Assembly (NCBI RefSeq): GCF_002005305.1
Contig: NZ_CP014782.1
Coordinates: forward strand, 2,356,001-2,420,000
DNA length: 64,000 nt
Origin: Shewanella psychrophila
GTDB lineage: Bacteria; Pseudomonadota; Gammaproteobacteria; Enterobacterales; Shewanellaceae
Direction: 5' to 3'
Shown: positions 1 through 8,055 of the stretch, one piece after another
How positions within the stretch are numbered: position 1 is the stretch's first letter
Layout of the letters: each line of letters begins with the position of its first letter
The notes under the pieces: generated by a model
Seen by the model: only the letters and a program-made list of their open reading frames with translations
Told to the model about the DNA's origin: nothing
Database searches by the model: none
Translations under genes and position numbers: made by a program

Positions 1-1
1 A

Positions 2-877
2 GTCAGCATATTCGAAGTCGGTGCCCGTGACGGCCTGCAAAACGAAAAGCCCGTCAGTACTCAGGACAAGATAGTCTTGATACAAGACTTAGCCAAAGCA
101 GGAATTAAGCGCATCGAAGCGGCAAGTTTTGTGTCACCTAAGTGGGTGCCACAGATGGCCGATTCAGGTGAAGTCTTGCGTAATATGAAGCGTGAAGCAG
201 ATGTTATCTATAGCGCCCTGACCCCAAACCTAAAAGGTCTGGAACTCGCACTTGACGCTAAAGCCGATGAAGTTGCGATCTTTGGCGCGGCGTCTGAGAG
301 CTTCTCTCAGCGTAATATAAACTGTTCGATCCAAGAGTCTATCGCTCGCTTTGTGCCACTGATGGAGCGGGCTAAGGCCGAGAACATTCGGGTTCGAGGC
401 TATGTGTCCTGTGTCTTGGGTTGCCCCTATGAAGGTGAGATTGCCGTGAGCGAAGTGGCCCGAGTGTCTGAAATCCTTTACAAGATGGGCTGCTATGAGA
501 TCTCACTCGGTGACACCATAGGCGTTGGCACACCAAATAATGCCCGTAAAATGGTGCAAGCCGTCAGCCAAGTCGTGCCAGTTGCTCAACTCGCACTGCA
601 CTTTCATGATACCTACGGCCAAGCACTGGCGAATATTCTGGCCTGCCTTGAAACCGGCGTCAGTGTCGTCGACTCATCGGTGGCAGGACTCGGTGGATGT
701 CCCTATGCCAAAGGTGCATCGGGTAACTTAGCCAGCGAAGATCTGGTCTACATGTTACATGGACTCGGTATAGAAACAGGTATAGATATTGATTTACTGG
801 CAAAGGCCGGCAATAGCATAAGTCAGGCTCTTGGCAGACAGACAGGCTCTAAAGTTGCCCAAGCGTTGATCAGTTAA
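2..877 (+). CDS. mvaB: Hydroxymethylglutaryl-CoA lyase (5' end outside window)
   Basis: This enzyme cleaves HMG-CoA to acetoacetate and acetyl-CoA, the last ring-free step of leucine degradation. The frame is open from base 2 and already shows the family N-terminal motif EVGARDGLQNE before the first in-frame ATG at 77, so the true start lies upstream of the window. Near the C terminus GLGGCPYA carries the active-site cysteine of the HMG-CoA lyase signature, and HFHDTYGQ supplies the metal-binding histidines. It is followed 82 bp later by the two CoA-transferase subunit genes on the same strand, the usual liuE-liuF-liuG order in Shewanella (liuE is the operon name for this gene). The identification is secure; only the first few residues are missing. 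Confidence 0.95.
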   Translation, partial: VSIFEVGARDGLQNEKPVSTQDKIVLIQDLAKAGIKRIEAASFVSPKWVPQMADSGEVLRNMKREADVIYSALTPNLKGLELALDAKADEVAIFGAASESFSQRNINCSIQESIARFVPLMERAKAENIRVRGYVSCVLGCPYEGEIAVSEVARVSEILYKMGCYEISLGDTIGVGTPNNARKMVQAVSQVVPVAQLALHFHDTYGQALANILACLETGVSVVDSSVAGLGGCPYAKGASGNLASEDLVYMLHGLGIETGIDIDLLAKAGNSISQALGRQTGSKVAQALIS

Positions 878-959
878 GAGCCTTCAGCAGATAAAAGCTA
901 AGCGCTTCGCTAGAACCTACAAATTAAAGCTCGTACCTTCTACAAAGGAGATAAGAATA

Positions 960-1673
960 ATGGCAGGACTGAATAAAGTAGTACACAGTTATGAAGAAGC
1001 ATTAAAAGGCCTCTCTAATGATATGACTGTGATGGTGGGTGGTTTTGGTTTATGTGGCATTCCGGAAGGCCTGATAGCTCAAATGGTCAAGACCGGCGTT
1101 ACTAGATTGACGGCCATCTCTAATAACGCCGGAGTCGATGACTTTGGCTTAGGCTTGCTACTAAAAAGCCGTCAAATCGATACTATGATCGCCTCCTATG
1201 TCGGCGAAAATGCGACCTTCGAGCAGCAGATGTTGTCTGGTGAGCTCAATGTGATATTGACCCCCCAAGGAACACTCGCCGAGAAAATACGCGCCGGCGG
1301 TGCTGGTATTCCAGCCTTCTTCACCGCTACGGGATACGGCACCCCTGTAGCCGAAGGTAAAGAGACGCGTGAAATCGACGGTCGTCATTACGTTTTAGAG
1401 CCTTCACTCACCGCAGACTTTGCCTTAGTGCGCGCATGGAAAGCCGATACTATGGGTAACTTAGTCTTTCGTAAAACAGCCGCTAACTTCAACCCTATGA
1501 TGGCAACGGCAGGTAAAATTACTGTGGTAGAAGCCGAGCATATCGTTGAACCTGGTGAGCTGGATCCGGATCATATTCACACCCCTGGGATTTACGTTAA
1601 TCGTGTTATTCAAGGTACATTCGAGAAGCGCATCGAGCAACGCACCGTGAAACTATCTTCAACAAAAGCATAA
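960..1673 (+). CDS. liuF: 3-oxoacid CoA-transferase subunit A (LiuF/AtoD-type)
   Basis: Subunit A of a two-subunit CoA-transferase that should activate acetoacetate with CoA from succinyl-CoA or another donor, consuming the product of the lyase just upstream. The 237-residue protein has the family motif VGGFGLCG at about residues 26-33 and the usual length of an A subunit (about 230). The start is well supported by AAGGAG 8 bases before the ATG. It is followed 16 bp later by subunit B. Placement after HMG-CoA lyase favours a leucine/isovalerate role (liu) over a free-standing short-chain fatty acid ato operon. The exact CoA donor cannot be read from the sequence. Confidence 0.92.
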   Translation: MAGLNKVVHSYEEALKGLSNDMTVMVGGFGLCGIPEGLIAQMVKTGVTRLTAISNNAGVDDFGLGLLLKSRQIDTMIASYVGENATFEQQMLSGELNVILTPQGTLAEKIRAGGAGIPAFFTATGYGTPVAEGKETREIDGRHYVLEPSLTADFALVRAWKADTMGNLVFRKTAANFNPMMATAGKITVVEAEHIVEPGELDPDHIHTPGIYVNRVIQGTFEKRIEQRTVKLSSTKA

Positions 1674-1689
1674 GCTGGAGGGAAACAGT

Positions 1690-2346
1690 ATGGCATTATC
1701 AAGAGAACAACTGGCACAACGTGTAGCCCAAGAGCTAAAAGATGGTTATTACGTAAATCTAGGCATAGGCATTCCAACTCTAGTGGCGAACTATATTCCA
1801 CAGGGAATAGATGTAATGCTGCAATCAGAAAACGGCCTGCTCGGCATGGGTGAGTTCCCTACTGAAGAGACTATAGATGCCGACCTTATCAATGCAGGTA
1901 AGCAAACTGTCACCGCCGTCGATGGCGCATCATTCTTCTCATCGAGCGAAAGTTTTGCCATGATCCGCGGCGGTCATGTTGACCTAACCGTATTGGGCGC
2001 TTTTGAGGTCGATGAACAAGGCTCTATCGCCTCCTGGATGATCCCAGGCAAGCTCATCAAGGGCATGGGCGGCGCTATGGACTTGGTCGCTGGTGCTGAT
2101 AATATTATCGTCACCATGATGCACGCGGATAAGCGCGGTAACTCTAAACTGCTACCTAAGTGTGAACTGCCACTAACAGGCTTTGGTTGCATCAAGCGAG
2201 TGCTGACAGACTTAGCCTTTATGGAGATTAAAGACGGTGCCTTTCATTTGCTAGAACGCGCTCCAGGCGTCTCTGTCGAAGAGATAGTTGAGAAGACAGC
2301 GGGTAAGTTAATCGTTCCTGATCATGTACCTGAGATGAGTCTTTAG
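1690..2346 (+). CDS. liuG: 3-oxoacid CoA-transferase subunit B (LiuG/AtoA-type)
   Basis: Subunit B, the catalytic half of the CoA-transferase. SENGLLGMG at residues 46-54 contains the glutamate (E47) that forms the covalent CoA thioester in this family. At 218 residues it has the normal B-subunit length. A GGAGGG ribosome-binding site lies just before the ATG, and the gap to subunit A is 16 bp, so the two are co-translated. A strong rho-independent terminator follows about 40 bp after the stop, making this the last gene of the liu operon. Confidence 0.93.
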   Translation: MALSREQLAQRVAQELKDGYYVNLGIGIPTLVANYIPQGIDVMLQSENGLLGMGEFPTEETIDADLINAGKQTVTAVDGASFFSSSESFAMIRGGHVDLTVLGAFEVDEQGSIASWMIPGKLIKGMGGAMDLVAGADNIIVTMMHADKRGNSKLLPKCELPLTGFGCIKRVLTDLAFMEIKDGAFHLLERAPGVSVEEIVEKTAGKLIVPDHVPEMSL

Positions 2347-2386
2347 CTATTGGCCGTGCCTGCCCCTAAGCTGGCACACAAGTATT

Positions 2387-2420
2387 AAAGGTCAGTGATA
2401 AATCACTGACCTTTTTTTTC
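2387..2420 (+). terminator. Rho-independent terminator of the liu operon
   Basis: An inverted repeat with arms AAGGTCAGTGAT / ATCACTGACCTT and a very short loop is followed directly by eight T residues. It lies about 40 bp after liuG, on the coding strand side, and closes the operon. Confidence 0.93.
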
Positions 2421-2646
2421 CTTTAAAAAATCGACTAAAATTAATCTTTATGCAACATAGCCAAACAAATGGCACATCAGACTTTTAATACAAACTCACT
2501 TTTTATGTCTTATACAAGTAGCCGAATGATAGATGTGATGAATCACTTTGCAATGCATGACATTGCTCATTATGTTCTCATTTGAGGAAGATAAAGTGGC
2601 CATATTTAGTCAAAGTAACAAGTGGGATCTAGATTCAGATTTACAG

Positions 2647-5244
2647 ATGCTAGCTGTAAACTTTCGCTTTATAAGCCTGATGATCACAGCCCTACTGTTA
2701 ACAGCTTGTAGTGGTGACGACAATGGTTTTCCAAGCTATCAAACCTTCTCACCACCTACAGCCGCACAACTATCGATATCACCGCAAGCTGAGGTCGATA
2801 CCATTTTATTCCTAGATTACCAGTTTAATGATGCCGCTGGACGCCCGGAAGGTGTTAGCAAAATAAATTGGTATCTTGATAATAAACTGCAAAATTCAGC
2901 CCTCCAATTTACACCAAGAAAACAAAATGAAGGCCAGTGGCTGCATTTTTGTGTGACCCCTATAGCTGCCTATGGAAATAACCATACTGGTACGTTAACC
3001 TGCTCAATTGCAGCGCTCATCTTACCCGCTTCTGGCAGTGCCCCTACGGCAGAAAATGTACAGATAGACTCGGCGTTGCAACCGGGTAAGACAGTTCAAG
3101 GAGACTATCAATATCTTGACGTCGATGAAGATTTAGAAGGTAACAGCAAGTTAATCTGGGCATTAAATACTTTAGAAGTAGCTCAAGGTAATAGCTATAC
3201 ACTCCCTGCAAACTCTGAAAATTCTCAACTCAGCTTTTGTGTCACACCAATAGCATTAACGGGTGAGCCGAAAACAGGTGTAGAGGTTTGTGACACTAAA
3301 ACAGTAGCAGGCAGCTATACCGCACCAACGGCAACCAGCTTGTTGATCAGTCCCACACCGGTAACAGGCAACTTACTGACTGGCAGTTACCTATTCAGTG
3401 ATGCTAACAGCCGAACGGAAGGGAGCAGTTTATCCAGCTGGAGACTCGATGGAAGTGAGGTAGCAACGAACACCACTCTCACACTCGCCGCCACCGATGA
3501 AGATAAAAGTTTGGAGTTTTGTGTTACTCCAATTGCAGCATATGGCCAAAATGCTACAGGTACTCAATCATGTACACTAGTGACAAATGTTGCACCTAAA
3601 GCAGGCAGTGCTCCTGTAGCAAGCAGCTTAGCTATCTCATCGCCACTGCAACCCGGGCAAGGCGTCAATGCCAGCTACCTCTATAGTGACGCAGATGCTG
3701 ATATTGAAGCCAGTAGCCTGACTCTATGGCGCATCGATAATGTCGATAGTGGCACGGATTTAAGTCTGACCTTGCCCGTAGACAGTGAAGGTAAAAACCT
3801 GGAGCTTTGTGTCACCCCTATTGCACTAACAGGCTCACCAAAACAAGGGTCTCAGGTGTGCCAGTCGCTAACGATTATAGGTAGCTATCCCCCACCGACA
3901 GCAACCAGCTTGTTGATCAGTCCCACACCGATGACGAACACCTTACTGACTGGAAGCTACCAGTTCAATGATGCTAACAGTCGCCCAGAAGGTACTTCCT
4001 TAATCAGCTGGAAACTCGATGCTAGTGAGGTAGCAACGAGCATCACTCTCACACTCCTCGCCACCGATGAAGACAAGAATATAGAGTTTTGCGTTACCCC
4101 AATTGCAGCATATGGCCAAAATGCCTCAGGCACTCAGGCGTGTACCCTTGTTGCTAATGCTGACCCTCTGCCCGGGAGCGCACCAAGTGTAACGAATCTC
4201 ACTTGGGACACTTTTGCTAAACCCAGTACCTTTTTGACCCTTAGCTATGACTTTATCGATTCTGATGGCGATACTGAAGGCGTTAGTCTCTTTAGCTGGA
4301 AATTGGATAATATAGAAGTCAGCCAAAACATCTCATACACACCATCAGCAAACAGTGGCGGAAAAAATCTAGCGTTTTGCGTCACACCTGTTGCCGTAAC
4401 AGGAACCCCAAAAATAGGATCACAATCCTGCATAACAGCAGATATAGCAGCAATTTTGTTATCGGGTAACTTGCAACTGGATGACACATTAACATTAGAG
4501 ATTAAAGGTTATACTGACCTTGGCGTCATTTGGCGCTCTAGCAATCCATCCAACAATAGTACCCGTTCAACAAGTAATTCAAGTTTCACTATATCAAGAG
4601 GAACACCTACAGAATCTGCATTTACATTAGTCAGTCATGATATTGAAGTGTGCGTAACAACGGCTGAAGAAGGAGAGCTTTGCTCATTAGCCTCTACATA
4701 TGATAGTACCGAGGTAACCGGTGGACTCCCTATCGCCATAGATGCTGGATTTAATGTTACCCAAAGAGGCGTAGCTCCCATTCCCTATGCCGATCTCACC
4801 ATAGGTTTAATCACCAAACGTTTGCATAGGCCGCTTACAACGGTAGAGACGAGTATTTTAAATAACGCACAACCTACAGTGCCATTATTCGACAGCCAAA
4901 GAGCCGAAAATGGTACTAGTGTTTTCTGGGGACTATTTACCTGGCCGAACTCAAATACACACTGTCTAGAGAGAGGATATAGTCTCACTGTCGATGGTAT
5001 CAATGATACCTCTGATGCATTCGGGCTTAGGCAGTATTACGATCATATTGTGAGTTTGTATCCTGCATTACCTTCAACACATGTCTCTCTGGCTTTAGGT
5101 TGGGGTACCAATGCGGACTATTATTGGAGTATTTCAGATGTTGGCGGGGGCTCTCATGCTGACGTGTACATGGTATCGGGAGCCTTAGGCAGTATCACTG
5201 ATACACGACCTGAATACGCCGCTTGTATTGAAACCCTTCCCTAA
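2647..5244 (+). CDS. Large modular lipoprotein with six alternating 96/94-residue repeats
   Basis: Function unknown; I do not recognise a named family for the whole protein. From the ATG at 2647 it starts with a lipoprotein signal peptide ending LLLTAC (lipid-modified Cys at residue 21), so it should be exported and membrane anchored. Six repeats follow, starting at 2755, 3043, 3325, 3613, 3895 and 4183. Odd repeats carry FCVTPIAAYG and even ones FCVTPIALTG or the like, each with a second Cys 11-12 residues later, suggesting one disulfide per module in an Ig-like fold. Each module also has a D/N-rich stretch with EG, then a Trp and a LD/ID pair. The C-terminal part, about 260 residues, is non-repetitive. 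An upstream GTG at 2596 has a better ribosome-binding site (GAGGAAG) and would lengthen the n-region by 17 residues; a TTG at 2548 is less likely. A surface adhesin or pilus-associated role is a guess from the neighbouring pilin gene. Confidence 0.7.
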   Translation: MLAVNFRFISLMITALLLTACSGDDNGFPSYQTFSPPTAAQLSISPQAEVDTILFLDYQFNDAAGRPEGVSKINWYLDNKLQNSALQFTPRKQNEGQWLHFCVTPIAAYGNNHTGTLTCSIAALILPASGSAPTAENVQIDSALQPGKTVQGDYQYLDVDEDLEGNSKLIWALNTLEVAQGNSYTLPANSENSQLSFCVTPIALTGEPKTGVEVCDTKTVAGSYTAPTATSLLISPTPVTGNLLTGSYLFSDANSRTEGSSLSSWRLDGSEVATNTTLTLAATDEDKSLEFCVTPIAAYGQNATGTQSCTLVTNVAPKAGSAPVASSLAISSPLQPGQGVNASYLYSDADADIEASSLTLWRIDNVDSGTDLSLTLPVDSEGKNLELCVTPIALTGSPKQGSQVCQSLTIIGSYPPPTATSLLISPTPMTNTLLTGSYQFNDANSRPEGTSLISWKLDASEVATSITLTLLATDEDKNIEFCVTPIAAYGQNASGTQACTLVANADPLPGSAPSVTNLTWDTFAKPSTFLTLSYDFIDSDGDTEGVSLFSWKLDNIEVSQNISYTPSANSGGKNLAFCVTPVAVTGTPKIGSQSCITADIAAILLSGNLQLDDTLTLEIKGYTDLGVIWRSSNPSNNSTRSTSNSSFTISRGTPTESAFTLVSHDIEVCVTTAEEGELCSLASTYDSTEVTGGLPIAIDAGFNVTQRGVAPIPYADLTIGLITKRLHRPLTTVETSILNNAQPTVPLFDSQRAENGTSVFWGLFTWPNSNTHCLERGYSLTVDGINDTSDAFGLRQYYDHIVSLYPALPSTHVSLALGWGTNADYYWSISDVGGGSHADVYMVSGALGSITDTRPEYAACIETLP
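2755..4452 (+). repeat. Three tandem 570-bp supermodules (A-B pairs) inside the lipoprotein gene
   Basis: Equivalent proline codons at the module starts are spaced 288, 282, 288, 282 and 288 bp apart, so A-B pairs repeat with an exact 570-bp period (2755, 3325, 3895). The second and third pairs share long identical DNA at their starts (around 3330-3360 and 3900-3930), pointing to recent duplication of the pair as the unit. Confidence 0.85.
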
Positions 5245-5435
5245 CAATGAAAACACTACTCAGCAACACGCAAGGCGATAGTAATACTTAAAAAGCAATT
5301 ACCACACAAGATAGCAGAGACTAATTAACACATTAAAATAATTGAATTTTATGTATAAATTTGCGCGATACATTCTTGACCGTAAAGTTTAATCTAAGTA
5401 TATTCCGCGCATAATTTGTTAGTGATGTATATAAA

Positions 5436-6002
5436 GTGTCTTTAGACAAACATCAAACAGGCTTTACCTTAATTGAATTAGTGGTTGTCATCATAATACT
5501 CGGTATTCTTGCGGTAATTGCAGCACCTAAGTTCCTGTCATTAAGCAGTGATGTTCAAACAGCAAGCCTTGAAGGTATCGCGGGCACTATTGCTTCGATG
5601 AATAAACTTGCCCACTCAAAAACCCAATTTGATGGCATTGCCGATAGAAAAGATTGCGATACTACATGTAACAACAACCCCAATTGGGATAGCAAGATAG
5701 GTTATTTCTACATAGATGTATCAGGTACACGTCTATATGTATCGAACGGCTATCCTAAAGCAACTGGCACATCATCTTCTGACACAGTTGTAGAAGATAA
5801 TTATAAGAGTGTAATGGGCTTATCCGACGATGATTTCGTTTTTGGAATAGGCTCATCCTCCTCATTTGCTATCATTCCCAAAAAATTTGAAGACAAGCTA
5901 GCGAATATACAACAAGGGACTTTCAAATGTCACGTCGAGTATAGATCTCCGCAACCTAAATTTGAATACTATACAAGTGCTGTAACTGATGATTGTTTTT
6001 AA
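5436..6002 (+). CDS. Type IV prepilin, MshA-like
   Basis: A pilin subunit for a type IV/MSHA-type pilus. The short leader ends in HQTG, followed by FTLIEL and a hydrophobic helix, the classic prepilin peptidase site: Gly at -1, Phe at +1 and Glu at +5. The globular part has four cysteines (CDTTC, KCH, DDCF), as in MshA-type major pilins. The start is a GTG; the nearest ATG at 5425 is in another frame. At 188 residues the length is normal. No pilus assembly genes (ATPase, secretin, platform protein) are nearby, so it would have to use machinery encoded elsewhere. It lies 191 bp after the modular lipoprotein gene on the same strand, possibly functionally paired. Confidence 0.88.
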   Translation: MSLDKHQTGFTLIELVVVIIILGILAVIAAPKFLSLSSDVQTASLEGIAGTIASMNKLAHSKTQFDGIADRKDCDTTCNNNPNWDSKIGYFYIDVSGTRLYVSNGYPKATGTSSSDTVVEDNYKSVMGLSDDDFVFGIGSSSSFAIIPKKFEDKLANIQQGTFKCHVEYRSPQPKFEYYTSAVTDDCF

Positions 6003-6040
6003 TCAAGCACTCGCGCCTAGCTAAAGGCTGCATTTATCAC

Positions 6041-6571
6041 TTAGTGGCTAAGAATAAACTCAGTAGCACCTTTTAACTTCTGATTGTTAGGATCTGAAAC
6101 ATTTGTCACCCACACAATCTCCCCGTGACGATTGATAAATACCGTCGTAGGGGTGCCGGGAACGCCATAGGCTTTAGCGGCGCTCTCCCCTTGCACTAAG
6201 GTCGGGAAATTAATACCACGCTCCGTTAAAGTCTGAGCAGGATCAGCGCCTACATCTTCATTAAAACTGATGCCTAAAATCTGTAAGTCGGTATCACTGT
6301 GATCAACACGCAACTTCTCCAGTCCTGGCTGCAGTTTCTTACAATAGGGGCACCAGGTTGCCCAAAAGTGAATGATCGTCGGCTTGCCTTTATATTCTGA
6401 CCACTGATGAAGCTTGCCCTGTGGATCAGCTAATGCGAAATCAGGGGCCAGTTTCACATCCTCACTAAACGCTAATGAGTTTGACCCTGGGCTAATAAAA
6501 GCAAAGGCGATTAAACCCAAAAGAGTAAAAACAACAGCCATTAAACTGAAAGCCTTGATGCCAAATTTCAT
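6041..6571 (-). CDS. TlpA/ResA-family membrane-anchored thioredoxin
   Basis: A thiol-disulfide oxidoreductase acting in the periplasm, probably a reductase of the TlpA/ResA type. The active site FWATWCPYCKKL places the CxxC at residues 74 and 77, with the cis-proline loop VPGTPTTVFIN later in the fold. The N-terminal hydrophobic segment (about residues 7-27) serves as signal anchor. The start at 6571 is chosen because AAGGAAAGGA lies just upstream; the frame also extends 17 codons further without a ribosome-binding site. The gene is convergent with the pilin gene, 38 bp away. The partner substrate cannot be told; cytochrome maturation or general disulfide reduction are options. Confidence 0.88.
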   Translation of the reverse strand: MKFGIKAFSLMAVVFTLLGLIAFAFISPGSNSLAFSEDVKLAPDFALADPQGKLHQWSEYKGKPTIIHFWATWCPYCKKLQPGLEKLRVDHSDTDLQILGISFNEDVGADPAQTLTERGINFPTLVQGESAAKAYGVPGTPTTVFINRHGEIVWVTNVSDPNNQKLKGATEFILSH

Positions 6572-6801
6572 TTGAATACATCCTTTCCTTAAGTATATCA
6601 ATCGGTGTAATCCCCTAAGCAATCACATAAAAAAACGACTGCTGACTACCCAAGCTATGAACTCAACCCGTTAATTCATAGTTATAGACCGAATACTTAG
6701 CTATTAACATTCAGTAAAAATTATATGTTTAGAAGGTAAAATGAAATTTTTATCCGCTTTACACTATCTTTGTCTATAAGCTAGGCAATGAAATAAACAA
6801 T

Positions 6802-7236
6802 ATGCAGCCGAAATTTGCGAAGAGTAAAGAACACATTTTCCAAATAACCGCCATCTTTAGCATGGTATTTGCACTAATAGGATTTAGCTACAACGTCTGG
6901 CGAATGGAGGTAACCGAATATAACTCCAACATGCGCTCGGCCAGCTTTGAGATTTTACTTCAGCTATCTGAGCTGGAAGGGATCATCTACGCGGCTCATT
7001 ATGACCAAGATAGTGTCGAGGGAAATCCGAGAAAAGGTTGGATCAAAGTGAACCTCATTGCAGACCTGAGCATGATCACTGAGTCTGAATTACAACAAGC
7101 GACTCAACAACTAAAACAAGAATGGCAGCAAGATTGGGATTCGATAGACGATGACGAAACGAGTGTAAAGCAAATAATCACCAAGATAGATAACACACGA
7201 GAAAAGGTAAGGCAGTTACTATCCAAGTTGGATTAA
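6802..7236 (+). CDS. Small membrane protein of unknown function
   Basis: A 144-residue protein I do not recognise. One transmembrane helix is visible at about residues 12-31 (ITAIFSMVFALIGFSYNVW), followed by a polar, acidic, probably helical domain with many Gln and Glu residues (QQATQQLKQEWQQDW) and a possible coiled coil at the C terminus. Topology is likely N-in with the soluble domain outside. It stands alone between the divergent TlpA-like gene and the convergent tdk gene. No catalytic motif is seen. Confidence 0.65.
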   Translation: MQPKFAKSKEHIFQITAIFSMVFALIGFSYNVWRMEVTEYNSNMRSASFEILLQLSELEGIIYAAHYDQDSVEGNPRKGWIKVNLIADLSMITESELQQATQQLKQEWQQDWDSIDDDETSVKQIITKIDNTREKVRQLLSKLD

Positions 7237-7279
7237 TAAGAGATCCTAGTACCTAGATACCAGGACCCAGAAGCTGATG

Positions 7280-7858
7280 CTAATCCCACAAAAATTCTCT
7301 AAAGTGCTTGCGGCAAACTGATTCATAACTCTCATTACCACCTATGGCGACCTGCTCACCCTCACGCATAGGTTTTCCCTCACCGTCCAGTCTCACCACC
7401 ATGTTTGCCTTGCGGCCACAGTGACAGATTGTTTTGAGTTCAACCAGTTTATCTGACCAAGCCAGTAGGTATTGGCTACCGGTGAATAACTCACCCTGAA
7501 AGTCTGTTTTAAGACCATAACAGAGCACAGGAATATCCAAAATATCGACAATATAAGTTAGCTGCTTGACCTGCTCTTTGCTCAAAAATTGTGATTCATC
7601 GATAAGGATACAATGCAGCTTCTGCTCTTCATGGGCCTCCGCAATCATCTTGGCAATATCATCGCTACTACCAAATACTTGCGCATCGGTTTCGATACCA
7701 ATTCGTGAAGACACTTTACCCACACCGTATCTGTCATCGATTGATGCCGTCATCACTAAGGTGTTCATACCACGTTCGCGATAATTATATGAAGACTGCA
7801 AGAGCGAAGTAGACTTACCGGCATTCATCGCCGAATAATAAAAATAGAGCTGTGCCAA
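7280..7858 (-). CDS. tdk: Thymidine kinase
   Basis: Phosphorylates thymidine to dTMP in the pyrimidine salvage pathway. The type II (bacterial/poxvirus) fold is shown by the Walker A loop SAMNAGKS at residues 9-16, the DESQF motif that contributes the catalytic region, and the zinc-binding cysteines in ICHCGRKA with a later CRKH. The 192-residue length matches E. coli Tdk. Monocistronic on the minus strand; the terminator of the downstream transporter gene lies behind its promoter region. Confidence 0.96.
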   Translation of the reverse strand: MAQLYFYYSAMNAGKSTSLLQSSYNYRERGMNTLVMTASIDDRYGVGKVSSRIGIETDAQVFGSSDDIAKMIAEAHEEQKLHCILIDESQFLSKEQVKQLTYIVDILDIPVLCYGLKTDFQGELFTGSQYLLAWSDKLVELKTICHCGRKANMVVRLDGEGKPMREGEQVAIGGNESYESVCRKHFREFLWD

Positions 7859-7978
7859 ACTGATATTCCTTATACGTGAATTCGACTACAGCTTAACAAT
7901 TTTTATGGCTAAAATCATGTGCAGCTGCCATTGATACAAGAGAAACATCACTAAATAAACAACAGCGAAACTGTAGAC

Positions 7979-8008
7979 AAAAAAATACCGCTCATATGGG
8001 CGGTATTT
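7979..8008 (-). terminator. Terminator of the NhaC-family gene
   Basis: Read on the minus strand, arms AAATACCGC / GCGGTATTT enclose a short loop and are followed by a run of seven T residues. It lies about 50 bp after the stop codon of the transporter gene. Confidence 0.9.
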
Positions 8009-8055
8009 CACTTGTTAGCCAGCTCCTAAATTAGCAGGAGCACTGCCAAACATGG

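Noticed and set aside
2755..4452. Regular repeats that could suggest a CRISPR array
   Set aside because: The period is 570 bp, inside one open reading frame, and the units encode protein modules; no short repeat-spacer pattern exists.
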